9,224 bases of DNA, from positions 1 through 9,224 of the forward strand of contig JAMCQK010000016.1 in NCBI GenBank assembly GCA_023382135.1, read 5' to 3'. Both the position numbers and the translations under genes were made by a program. Shown piece after piece: positions 1 to 6,706 of this stretch. Every line of letters starts with the position of its first letter. Within the stretch, counting starts at the first letter, position 1. The DNA is from Deinococcus sp. Its GTDB lineage: Bacteria; Deinococcota; Deinococci; Deinococcales; Thermaceae. The notes beneath the pieces are model-generated. The model was not told where the DNA came from. It ran no database searches and saw only the letters and a list, made by a program, of their open reading frames with translations.

Positions 1-1
1 G

Positions 2-1048
2 GTGGTCACGCAGGGGCTGGTGCACGGAGACCTTTCGCCCGAACGGCTCTGGTTCAAGGGGTACAAGGTCTGGCTCGAGGGTTACGGGCTTCCGGTCGAG
101 CCTTTGTATAAGGATGCCGAAGGCCTGTTAAAGACCTTGAAGGCGTTTGCGGGGCCTAGCTGGGGGATGGCCAGCTGGATGCAACACATTGAAGCCTTTG
201 CAGGGGGAGAAATCGGCGTCACCGAACTGCGGGAGGAACTGGTTAACTGGCGGCCAGGCCAGGCTCGTGTGGAAGAAGAAGCGGGCCTAAAGCAAGCTGG
301 TCTTATCGGGCTGAGCGAGGCCTTCCCTGAAAGCACGCTTGATGCATCCCAAATCTCAGCGGAACCGTCAGAAGAGCAAATAACGGTATCGCTGGAAACT
401 CCAACCGAAACTGTGCAGGTTGCGGAAGAACCGGGCGTACCTGCCACCGTTCCGACCGAAGCGGACATGCTCCCAGATCTCCCGTATCAACAGGCCTTGC
501 TCGAGTCTTTGCCGGCGGAGCCCAGTCCCGCCTGGCCCAACTTTGAAGAAGCCGAGACGGTCGAGATTAAAACACCCGAGCCAGCCAGGAACGAACCTCG
601 TTCCAGCCTGCGAGTGGAAGTCACCGAGGCTGCCCCGCTGCCGGAAAAAAAGGAGGAGCCCCGGCGCATCCGCATTGACGAGCCCACTGAGCCGCCCTTC
701 AAGATAGTCGAGCCGCCCAAGCCGAGTACTTCCCGCTATCTATGGCTGGGGCTGGTGGCCTTGGCACTGGTGCTCGGCGTGATGTTCTGGCCAAGGTCCA
801 GGCAGGCTGCGGGCTTCGAGGTGCCGTTTCGCATTGACCCACCTGGAAATAGCGCGCGCCTCGAGGTGGTGGAAGCCCCCGAGGGCTCCCAGGCCAAACC
901 TGGGACCGTGATCGCGGTAGTGCCGGGAACCGTGCGCTTTGACAAGGCTGGATACTACCGGCTCCGCATCAAAGTTGCCGGCCGCGATCCGCAGGAAATT
1001 TTGCAGTATGTGCCCGACCCGCGCGGGGTCACTATCACCCTCAAGTAA
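2..1048 (+). CDS. Membrane-anchored pseudokinase-like protein with PEGA-like C-terminus (5' partial)
   Basis: The reading frame is open from the window edge, so the true start and the kinase N-lobe lie upstream; residue numbers here count from the GTG at base 2. Residues 8-16 (HGDLSPERL) match the catalytic loop of the protein kinase fold, with the Asp at 10 kept but the usual Asn five residues later replaced by Arg 15. The DFG equivalent reads GYG at 27-29, so the Mg-binding Asp is lost. The remaining C-lobe is short, to about residue 88. A Pro/Glu/Thr-rich low-complexity linker (about 90-240) follows, then one hydrophobic segment (about 246-263) and an 80-residue tail presumed outside the membrane. 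The tail's final strand pattern (PGTVRF, AGYYRLRIKVAG) resembles PEGA-type domains. Inferred role: non-catalytic signalling or envelope protein. The kinase-fold call rests on short motifs; the membrane segment is clear. guaA follows after 53 bases. Confidence 0.6.
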   Translation: MVTQGLVHGDLSPERLWFKGYKVWLEGYGLPVEPLYKDAEGLLKTLKAFAGPSWGMASWMQHIEAFAGGEIGVTELREELVNWRPGQARVEEEAGLKQAGLIGLSEAFPESTLDASQISAEPSEEQITVSLETPTETVQVAEEPGVPATVPTEADMLPDLPYQQALLESLPAEPSPAWPNFEEAETVEIKTPEPARNEPRSSLRVEVTEAAPLPEKKEEPRRIRIDEPTEPPFKIVEPPKPSTSRYLWLGLVALALVLGVMFWPRSRQAAGFEVPFRIDPPGNSARLEVVEAPEGSQAKPGTVIAVVPGTVRFDKAGYYRLRIKVAGRDPQEILQYVPDPRGVTITLK

Positions 1049-1066
1049 AGCCAGCTAACCGCACGT

Positions 1067-1101
1067 TTTTGCTTTTGCGGGTCTACCGGTAGACTTGCAG
1101 C
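1067..1101 (+). promoter_or_regulatory. guaA promoter, leaderless type, overlapping a 14-bp perfect palindrome
   Basis: A -10 box TAGACT (1090-1095) ends 6 bases before the guaA ATG, so transcription would begin at or next to the start codon. There is no Shine-Dalgarno sequence in the gap, which agrees with leaderless translation as known in Thermus and Deinococcus. The -35 region is T-rich (around 1067-1073) but no hexamer is convincing. GTCTACCGGTAGAC at 1081-1094 is a perfect palindrome covering most of the -10 box. The 13 bases at 1085-1097 recur exactly upstream of the carboxyltransferase gene at 3586-3598. Confidence 0.55.
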
Positions 1102-2628
1102 ATGAGCGTGGTCATCCTCGATTTCGGCTCGCAGTACACACGGCTCATCGCCCGCAGAATACGCGAGCTAAGGGCTTACTCGGTCATCCTTCCGGGCACG
1201 GTCTCTTGGGAGCGCATCCAGCGGGAAAACCCCGAGGCTATCATCTTGTCGGGGGGGCCGGCATCGGTATTTGATCCGAACTCTCCCAAGCCTGCTTCCG
1301 GCGTCGTTGAATCGGGTCTGCCCGTGCTTGGTGTCTGCTATGGGATGCAGTACCTGGCGCAAGCCCATGGAGGAAAAGTCGAACGCGCGGGTAGCCGCGA
1401 GTATGGAAAGGCGGTTTTGTCGAAATACTCGGGTGCCTTGTTCAGGGGCCTCGAGGGCGAGCTCCAGATGTGGATGAGCCATTCGGACGCCGTCACCCAG
1501 CTCCCCCAAGGCTGGAAAGTAATAGCCGCCAGCCAAGAAAATCCGGTTGCGGCCATCGCCTCGCCGGATGGCAAAACGTTTGGCGTGCAGTTTCACCCGG
1601 AAGTGGTTCACAGCCCCAAAGGAATGCAGGTGCTCGACAATTTTCTCGAGTTGGCGCAAGTTTCGCGCGACTGGACGCCGGGGCACACGCTGGAGAACCT
1701 CATCGCCGAAATCCGCACCAAGGTTGGGAATGACAGAGTGTTGCTTGCCGTCTCCGGCGGAGTAGATTCTTCCACGCTTGCGTTGCTGCTCTCGCGCGCC
1801 ATTGGCGACAAGCTGACAGCAGTTTTTGTTGACCACGGGCTGTTGCGCTTGAACGAGCGGGCCGAAGTGGAAAGCGCACTGCGTCCCATGGGTGATGAAA
1901 ATTTGCGGGTGGTGGACGCATCCAGAGAATTTTTGTCCGCGCTTTCAGGGGTCTCCGACCCTGAGCAAAAGCGAAAAATTGTTGGCCGGGAGTTCATCCG
2001 GGTTTTCGAGCGCGAGGCGCGAAAATTATCCGCGCAAGGCTACCGCTGGTTGGCGCAGGGCACGTTGTATCCGGACGTGATCGAATCCGCTGGTGGCGAG
2101 GGTGCCGCCAACATCAAAAGTCACCACAACGTGGGCGGCCTGCCCGCGGACCTCCAATTTGAACTTCTCGAACCCTTCCGCATGCTGTTCAAAGACGAAG
2201 TGCGCGAACTCGCGCTGCTTTTGGGCCTGCCGGAAAACATCCGCATGCGGCACCCCTTTCCTGGCCCCGGCCTTTCCATCCGCATTTTAGGCGAAGTGAC
2301 ACTGGAGCGTCTTGATATCCTCCGCCGCGCGGACGATATTTTTACCAGCTTGCTCAAAGACTGGGATTTATACTCGCAGGTTTGGCAAGCACTAGCGGTG
2401 CTTACCCCGCTTCAGAGCGTGGGCGTGATCGGCGATGAAAGGCACTATGGCTACGTGCTGGCTTTGCGTGCTGTGACATCGGTTGACGGCATGACCGCGG
2501 ACTGGGCCAGGCTGCCGCATGAGTTTCTGGACGAGGTTGCCCGAAAGATCACCCGGCAAGTGCCGGAAATTGGCCGCGTGGTCTATGACATTACCAGCAA
2601 GCCACCGGCGACGATCGAGTGGGAGTGA
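1102..2628 (+). CDS. guaA: GMP synthase (glutamine-hydrolysing)
   Basis: Cytosolic enzyme of purine synthesis that converts XMP to GMP using ATP and the ammonia of glutamine. The 508-residue length fits the family (about 500-525). The N-terminal class I glutamine amidotransferase domain (about 1-185) carries the nucleophile Cys 79 in GVCYGMQ and the His 165/Glu 167 pair in FHPEV. The ATP pyrophosphatase domain follows with the P-loop SGGVDSS at 218-224. The C-terminal dimerisation domain ends in the typical DITSKPPATIEWE, which holds the XMP-binding region. All catalytic residues are present, so the gene should be functional. The ATG is fixed by the family N-terminus (VVILDFGSQYT) and by the -10 box just upstream. 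It is transcribed from its own promoter, and no good terminator is visible before the convergent VOC gene. Confidence 0.97.
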   Translation: MSVVILDFGSQYTRLIARRIRELRAYSVILPGTVSWERIQRENPEAIILSGGPASVFDPNSPKPASGVVESGLPVLGVCYGMQYLAQAHGGKVERAGSREYGKAVLSKYSGALFRGLEGELQMWMSHSDAVTQLPQGWKVIAASQENPVAAIASPDGKTFGVQFHPEVVHSPKGMQVLDNFLELAQVSRDWTPGHTLENLIAEIRTKVGNDRVLLAVSGGVDSSTLALLLSRAIGDKLTAVFVDHGLLRLNERAEVESALRPMGDENLRVVDASREFLSALSGVSDPEQKRKIVGREFIRVFEREARKLSAQGYRWLAQGTLYPDVIESAGGEGAANIKSHHNVGGLPADLQFELLEPFRMLFKDEVRELALLLGLPENIRMRHPFPGPGLSIRILGEVTLERLDILRRADDIFTSLLKDWDLYSQVWQALAVLTPLQSVGVIGDERHYGYVLALRAVTSVDGMTADWARLPHEFLDEVARKITRQVPEIGRVVYDITSKPPATIEWE

Positions 2629-2631
2629 GGA

Positions 2632-2673
2632 GAAGGCTGAACACCTGACGCTGAAAGCCAAAAGCCGATGGTC
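2632..2673. repeat. Degenerate tandem heptamer array (consensus about GAAAGCC)
   Basis: Six consecutive 7-base units can be laid out: GAAGGCT, GAACACC, TGACGCT, GAAAGCC, AAAAGCC, GATGGTC. The array fills the gap between the end of guaA and the end of the convergent VOC gene. The units are too divergent for certainty, but heptamer-period purine-rich tracts like this are familiar in intergenic DNA of several bacterial groups. It may be an old, decayed array. Confidence 0.35.
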
Positions 2674-2689
2674 TAAACCGGGTTTGTGC

Positions 2690-3055
2690 TCAAGCCTGGG
2701 TAAAAACCCAGACATTGCCGTCGGGATCAATTAACTCAAACTCTGTGTCACCCCAGGGCCGGGTGACAGGTTGTTCCAACTTGGCCCTGTTTGGGCTTTG
2801 GTGGTCTACTGGCTCGAGGCCTGCCTTTCTCACTTTCTCGAAATGTTCGTTTACATCACCCACCGAAATGTGAATGTTTGGCAAAGCGCCGTTCGGTTTG
2901 ATCTTTGAAGGGTGGAGCATTACCTCAAAACCGCCTGCGTCCAACCAGTGCATCCCCTGATAACCGCGCAAGTATTTGAAGCCTGCTTTTTGGTACCAGG
3001 CTTTGGACGCACCGGTATCGGTGCAGAAGACCACAATGTGGTGAATGCCTTTCAT
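2690..3055 (-). CDS. VOC superfamily (glyoxalase/bleomycin-resistance fold) protein
   Basis: A 121-residue single-module protein of the vicinal oxygen chelate fold, made of paired beta-alpha-beta-beta-beta units that bind a divalent metal. The first strand GIHHIVVFCTD, the end strand FEVMLH (41-48), the mid strand NIHISVGDV (60-68) and the terminal FELIDPDGNVWVF (106-118) are all typical. Candidate metal ligands are His 5 or 6, Glu 44, His 62 and Glu 107. The substrate cannot be told from sequence; members include isomerases, dioxygenases, lyases and drug-binding proteins. The frame runs on upstream, but the ATG at 3055 gives the family N-terminus directly, with a weak GGAAG 4 bases before it. 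It is convergent with guaA and divergent from rnhA across 64 bases. Confidence 0.82.
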   Translation of the reverse strand: MKGIHHIVVFCTDTGASKAWYQKAGFKYLRGYQGMHWLDAGGFEVMLHPSKIKPNGALPNIHISVGDVNEHFEKVRKAGLEPVDHQSPNRAKLEQPVTRPWGDTEFELIDPDGNVWVFTQA

Positions 3056-3084
3056 AGCACTTCCGTCACCGGTGCCAATTTTAA

Positions 3085-3090
3085 AACATA
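3085..3090 (-). promoter_or_regulatory. Possible -10 box of the VOC gene
   Basis: On the minus strand the hexamer TATGTT lies 29 bases upstream of the VOC ATG, which would give a 5' leader of about 20 bases. No -35 hexamer stands at the right distance, so the call is weak. Confidence 0.3.
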
Positions 3091-3106
3091 CCCGGCGAGA
3101 ATTTGG

Positions 3107-3119
3107 TAACTTGGCAAAG
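3107..3119 (+). promoter_or_regulatory. rnhA promoter -10 box, leaderless type
   Basis: TAACTT at 3107-3112 sits 7 bases before the ATG at 3120, and the stretch GGTAACTTG resembles the GGTAGACTTG found before guaA and the carboxyltransferase gene. No Shine-Dalgarno sequence precedes the ATG. Together these support this ATG, not the upstream in-frame ATG at 3045, as the true start. Confidence 0.45.
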
Positions 3120-3560
3120 ATGCGTAAGGTGGAGGCGTTTACCGATGGCTCGGCGGACCATCTAGGCCGGGGGGGGCTGGGCGGTGTTACTGCGTTGGGT
3201 TCGTCCGAAAAAATGTTTTCGGGTTCGGAGCCAGGGACAACAAACAACCGGATGGAGTTGAGGGCAGCCCTCGAGGCCCTCCGCTCGCTCAAGGAGCCCT
3301 GCGAAGTCTTTTTGCACACCGATAGCGAGTACCTGAGAAAAGCCTTTACCGAGGGCTGGCTGGAAAAGTGGCAAAAGAATGGATGGAAAACCTACTCCAA
3401 GGAGCCAGTCAAGAACCAGGACCTTTGGCTACTCCTGCTTGATGAAATTAAAGAGCACCGGATCGACTGGCGCTGGGTACGCGGCCACGCTGGCCACCAG
3501 GAGAACGAGCGCGTGGACAAAGAGGCCCAGCGGCAGCGCCGAAGCCTGAAAAGCGGATAA
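3120..3560 (+). CDS. rnhA: Ribonuclease HI
   Basis: Endonuclease that cuts the RNA strand of RNA-DNA hybrids and so clears R-loops and replication primers. The 146-residue product is close to the E. coli enzyme (155). The metal-binding carboxylates are all visible: Asp 9 in TDGSA, Glu 46 in NNRMEL, Asp 68 in HTDSEY and Asp 133 in NERVDKEA, with the catalytic His 124 in RGHAGH. The Trp/Lys-rich stretch at about 80-97 corresponds to the substrate-binding basic protrusion of the E. coli type. An in-frame ATG lies 75 bases upstream, but residues before position 26 of that longer form have no family match and would overlap the divergent VOC start. The product is therefore taken from 3120. The gene stands alone. 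Confidence 0.93.
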   Translation: MRKVEAFTDGSADHLGRGGLGGVTALGSSEKMFSGSEPGTTNNRMELRAALEALRSLKEPCEVFLHTDSEYLRKAFTEGWLEKWQKNGWKTYSKEPVKNQDLWLLLLDEIKEHRIDWRWVRGHAGHQENERVDKEAQRQRRSLKSG

Positions 3561-3585
3561 CGCATTTGCATCATCCTGGCCCAGA

Positions 3586-3602
3586 ACCGGTAGACTTGAC
3601 CC
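3586..3602 (+). promoter_or_regulatory. Promoter of the carboxyltransferase operon, leaderless type
   Basis: The -10 box TAGACT (3591-3596) ends 6 bases before the ATG at 3603. The block ACCGGTAGACTTG (3586-3598) is identical in sequence and in distance to the start codon to that of guaA. A possible -35 TTGCAT (3566-3571) has a 19-base spacer, which is long. No ribosome binding site is seen. Confidence 0.5.
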
Positions 3603-5264
3603 ATGATTCCCAGCCGCCCTGGCTCTGACGAAGGGGAGCCCTCCAACTTTAAAGCCAACAAAGACGCCTGGGTGATACTGATTACCGACTTCAATGCCTC
3701 GCTGGAAAAACAGCGCCAGGGGGGCGGGCCCAAAGCCATCGAACGCCAACACGCCAAGAACCGGCTCACCGCGAGGGAGCGGATTTCCGCGCTGATTGAC
3801 CCGGGAACCCAGTTCGACGAGCTCTTTGTCTACGCGGGCTGGGAAATGTACCCGGAGTGGGGCGGCGCGCCGTCGGCCGGTACCGTCACCGGCATCGGGA
3901 AAATTGCCCAGCGCGAGTGGATGATTATCGCCAACGATGCCACTGTTAAGGCGGGAGCATTTTTTCCTATTACCGCAAAGAAGGTCATTCGTGCTCAGAC
4001 AATCGCCTTGGAAAACCGCATCCCGACTGTGTATCTGGTGGACTCGGCGGGCGTGTTTCTCCCGTTACAGGACGAAGTTTTCCCGGACCAAGACGATTTT
4101 GGGCGAATCTTTTATTTGAACGCCCGCATGTCGGCGCTCGGGATACCCCAGATCTCCGCCATTATGGGCAACTGCGTGGCGGGCGGCGCTTACCTCCCTG
4201 CCATGACCGACTCGCTGGTGATGACCGAAGGTTCAGGCCTGTATCTAGCTGGGCCCGCGCTTGTGAAAGCCGCTATCGGCCAAGAAGTTTCATCCGAAGA
4301 GCTTGGCGGTGCCAGGATGCATGCGGAGGTTTCGGGAACGGTGGACTACTTCGAGCCGGATGACGAGGGGGCAATCAAACGCCTTCGGGAGTTGGCAGCG
4401 ATGTATGCCGCACCCGAAGTTGCGCCATGGGCCAAGGAAAGAGTTGAGGCGAAGGAACCTCTCTTCGATGCGCAAGATCTATACGGGCTGGTGAGCACGG
4501 AGGCCTCGAGGCCGTACGAAATCCGCGAGGTCATCTCCCGCCTGGTGGACGCCTCGGAATTTCGCGAGTACAAGGCCGGTTACGGTGAGACCATTGTCTG
4601 CGGCTATGCCCGGTTGGGCGGTTTCCCGGTTGGAATCGTAGCGAACCAGCGGGCCATTATCAAGAAAAAAGGGAAAATCGAAGTTGGCGGCGTTATTTAC
4701 GCCGAGGCCGCCGATAAAGCCGCACGCTTTATCTTGGACGTCAACCAGCGCTTTATCCCGCTGCTGTTTTTGCAGGATGTCACCGGCTTCATGGTGGGCA
4801 AAGACTCCGAGCAGCACGGCATTATCCGGCGGGGAGCCAAACTGGTGAACGCTGTCTCCAACTCGGTGGTTCCAAAAATCACGTTAATCATTGGCGGTTC
4901 GTTTGGTGCCGGCAATTACGCCATGGCAGGCAAGGCCTATGCGCCGCGTTTTATCTACGCCTGGCCTTCCGCCAAGTACGCGGTGATGAGCGGGGCATCT
5001 GCAGCCAAGACGCTTTTAGAGATTGAAATATCCAAACTTGAACGCGACGGCAAAGTGCCCACCGCCGAAGACCAGAAAGAACTTTACGACCGCATCAAAG
5101 GCCGCTATGAGGAAACACTGGACCCACGTTACGCCGCCGGCAGGCTATGGGTGGACGAGATTATCTATCCACACCAAACGCGGGAACGCTTGATACGCGC
5201 GCTGGAGGCGTGCGCGCTTAATCCGGACCGGGAAGAGCTGAAGGTGGGTGTGTTTCAGGTATGA
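3603..5264 (+). CDS. Acyl-CoA carboxylase carboxyltransferase (beta) subunit, methylcrotonyl-CoA carboxylase type
   Basis: Transfers the carboxyl group from carboxybiotin to an acyl-CoA. The 553-residue length and the two crotonase-fold halves fit the family. Residues 148-200 (DSAGVFLPLQDEVFPDQDDFGRIF, then MGNCVAGGAYLPAM) are the signature of methylcrotonyl-CoA carboxylase beta rather than propionyl-CoA carboxylase. GGAY (194-197) and GGSFGAGNYAM (431-441) hold the glycine-rich oxyanion holes. A lysine-rich insert (KKKGKIE, 354-360) and the VMSGASAAKTL stretch (461-471) suggest the subfamily seen in Bacteroidetes and thermophiles, so substrate is not certain; other short or branched acyl-CoAs are possible. 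The HMG-CoA lyase two genes on supports a leucine-degradation role. The biotin carboxylase and biotin carrier partners are not in this window. The first 20 or so residues extend beyond typical homologues, but the promoter position supports this ATG. Confidence 0.9.
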   Translation: MIPSRPGSDEGEPSNFKANKDAWVILITDFNASLEKQRQGGGPKAIERQHAKNRLTARERISALIDPGTQFDELFVYAGWEMYPEWGGAPSAGTVTGIGKIAQREWMIIANDATVKAGAFFPITAKKVIRAQTIALENRIPTVYLVDSAGVFLPLQDEVFPDQDDFGRIFYLNARMSALGIPQISAIMGNCVAGGAYLPAMTDSLVMTEGSGLYLAGPALVKAAIGQEVSSEELGGARMHAEVSGTVDYFEPDDEGAIKRLRELAAMYAAPEVAPWAKERVEAKEPLFDAQDLYGLVSTEASRPYEIREVISRLVDASEFREYKAGYGETIVCGYARLGGFPVGIVANQRAIIKKKGKIEVGGVIYAEAADKAARFILDVNQRFIPLLFLQDVTGFMVGKDSEQHGIIRRGAKLVNAVSNSVVPKITLIIGGSFGAGNYAMAGKAYAPRFIYAWPSAKYAVMSGASAAKTLLEIEISKLERDGKVPTAEDQKELYDRIKGRYEETLDPRYAAGRLWVDEIIYPHQTRERLIRALEACALNPDREELKVGVFQV

Positions 5265-5779
5265 GTGTGAGGCGACAACTGGTCAACCAAGGTCTGGCCC
5301 ACTGTGAACCGGAGATTGGGCGCTGGCTTTGGGCTTTGGAGGATGTGCGTAAACGGACCAAGCGGGCGGTGGAGAGCATTTCTCAAGCTATTCTTGACGA
5401 CAAACGCGGGGGGAATAGCGCCGGGACGCTCTTGTATCACATTGGGGCGGTCGAACTGGACTGGCTCTTTGCCGATGTGCTCGGGCAGGAGCTTCCACCC
5501 GGAGCCATGGAGCGTTTTCCGTACCAGGTATACGACGCAGAGCGCAAGCTGGTCGCGGTATTTGGGGAGACCCTGGAAGTTCATTTTTCCCGCCTTGACT
5601 ACGTGCGCGGCCTCTTGCTGCAGGTTTACAAGCCCATGAATCTGGGCGAGTTTCGCCGGGTTCGGAGCTATCCCGACCGCGACGTTAGCCCTGAGTGGGC
5701 GCTTTACCACCTGATTCGCCACGAGGCAGAGCACCAAGGGCAGATCCTGATGCTCTGCCGCCAAAGCCGGGAGCGCTAG
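5261..5779 (+). CDS. DinB/YfiT-fold putative metal-dependent protein
   Basis: A 172-residue protein with the four-helix-bundle DinB pattern. Three histidines, His 60 (LLYHI), His 154 and His 158 (RHEAEHQGQI), are placed as in the family's metal-binding triad. Known relatives include thiol-S-transferases such as bacillithiol-dependent enzymes and maleylpyruvate isomerase, but many members are uncharacterised, and the substrate cannot be inferred here. The ATG overlaps the carboxyltransferase stop by 4 bases (ATGA), a sign of translational coupling, and the HMG-CoA lyase starts 2 bases after its stop. It therefore sits in the middle of the acyl-CoA operon. It may protect against, or process, a reactive intermediate of that pathway; this is inference from position only. 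Confidence 0.8.
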   Translation: MSVRRQLVNQGLAHCEPEIGRWLWALEDVRKRTKRAVESISQAILDDKRGGNSAGTLLYHIGAVELDWLFADVLGQELPPGAMERFPYQVYDAERKLVAVFGETLEVHFSRLDYVRGLLLQVYKPMNLGEFRRVRSYPDRDVSPEWALYHLIRHEAEHQGQILMLCRQSRER

Positions 5780-5781
5780 CC

Positions 5782-6630
5782 ATGCGATGGGTGGAATGTC
5801 CGCGAGATTCCTGGCAAGGGTTTTCCAAGTTCATTCCCACCCAGGAAAAAGTGGCCTTCCTGAAGAGTCTGCTGAACGCCGGGTTCACGCACCTTGACCT
5901 TACCAGTTTTGTCTCACCCAAGTGGGTTCCTCAACACGCGGATGCGGAAGAGGTTTTGGCGCTATTACCGCCGCCGGAAGGACGCCAGTACCTCGCTATT
6001 ATTGCCAACGAAAGAGGCCTGGAAAGAGCTTTGAATGCTCGCAACCTGACGGCGGTCGGTTATCCATTTTCGGTTTCTGAGACCTTTCAGCAGAAGAACA
6101 TCAACCGGTCGATTAATGATTCGTGGCCACAAGTTGGAGAGATGATTCGGATGTGCGCGGGCAAGCTTAGGTTTGTTGTGCATCTATCGATGGCTTTTGG
6201 CAACCCGTACCAAGACCGGTGGAATCCCGAGTTGCCAGTCGAGTTTGTCGGGCGTCTTCGCGAGATGGGTGTGCGTGAGATTGCCCTTGCCGATACCTAC
6301 GGAGTGGCCACTGCTGAAACGATAGGGAAGACCCTAGAGGCCGTGGTCAAAGCTTTTGGTCCGGAAAATATTGGCGCCCACCTGCACTCGAGGCCTGAAT
6401 CAGCCATTGAAAAAGTTGAGGCCGTGTTGTCGGCGGGAGTCAGCTGGCTTGAAGGAGCATTAGGCGGGGTTGGCGGCTGCCCTTTTGCCGGTGATGACCT
6501 GGTGGGAAATCTGGCATCTGAGCTGGTATTGCCGTATCTGACCGGGCGCAAATTTATACTCGACAGTCAACCGCCGGGGCTAAAAGCTCTGGCGATGAAG
6601 GCGGCAGATCTCCGCGCTCGTTACGCTTAG
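5782..6630 (+). CDS. Hydroxymethylglutaryl-CoA lyase, divergent clade
   Basis: A TIM-barrel lyase that splits HMG-CoA to acetoacetate and acetyl-CoA, the last step of leucine breakdown. The 282-residue product keeps Arg 8-Asp 9 (PRD), SFVSPKWVPQ (42-51), the KKNIN-like QKNINRSI (104-111), Asp 171 in LADTYG, the metal His pair 200/202, the active Cys 233 in GGCPFA and Asn 243 in GNLASE. Unlike the usual enzymes, the PRDG motif reads PRDSWQG and the HCHD motif reads HLHS. This suggests a distinct subfamily, so the substrate could be a related 3-hydroxy-3-methylacyl-CoA. The frame extends upstream into the DinB gene, but the ATG at 5782, with GGGAG 8 bases before it, gives the family N-terminus (VECPRD). 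Third gene of the operon. Confidence 0.87.
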   Translation: MRWVECPRDSWQGFSKFIPTQEKVAFLKSLLNAGFTHLDLTSFVSPKWVPQHADAEEVLALLPPPEGRQYLAIIANERGLERALNARNLTAVGYPFSVSETFQQKNINRSINDSWPQVGEMIRMCAGKLRFVVHLSMAFGNPYQDRWNPELPVEFVGRLREMGVREIALADTYGVATAETIGKTLEAVVKAFGPENIGAHLHSRPESAIEKVEAVLSAGVSWLEGALGGVGGCPFAGDDLVGNLASELVLPYLTGRKFILDSQPPGLKALAMKAADLRARYA

Positions 6631-6635
6631 GACCG

Positions 6636-6706
6636 CCATTCTGAACGAAGCGAAAAATCCCGAGCCGGATCCAGGGAAAGAACCCTTCGTTACACTTCTT
6701 GTGACC
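6636..6706. repeat. Decayed dispersed extragenic palindrome
   Basis: The left part (CATTCTGAACGAAGCG, 6638-6653) looks like one arm of the extragenic palindrome with core CATTCTGAGCGAAGCG that I recall from many bacterial genomes. AACGAAG (6644-6650) pairs with CTTCGTT (6685-6691). The right arm beyond that is strongly decayed, so the two arms no longer pair over their length. It lies in the convergent gap between the HMG-CoA lyase and sucD. The identification is from memory of the motif, not from a search. Confidence 0.5.

Noticed and set aside
1168..1836. A 222-codon minus-strand frame opposite guaA
   Set aside because: It lies entirely within guaA, whose catalytic motifs are intact, and its translation has no recognisable domain.
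2667..2689. AAACCGGGTTT as a terminator of guaA
   Set aside because: The stem would be only four pairs with a three-base loop, and no T tract follows.
3056..3319. Upstream extension of the VOC reading frame
   Set aside because: It would overlap the start of rnhA and the added residues do not look like the family; the ATG at 3055 gives the proper first strand.
5695..5781. Upstream extension of the HMG-CoA lyase frame
   Set aside because: The extra 29 residues lie within the DinB gene and are Pro/Ala/Arg-rich, unlike the family N-terminus.
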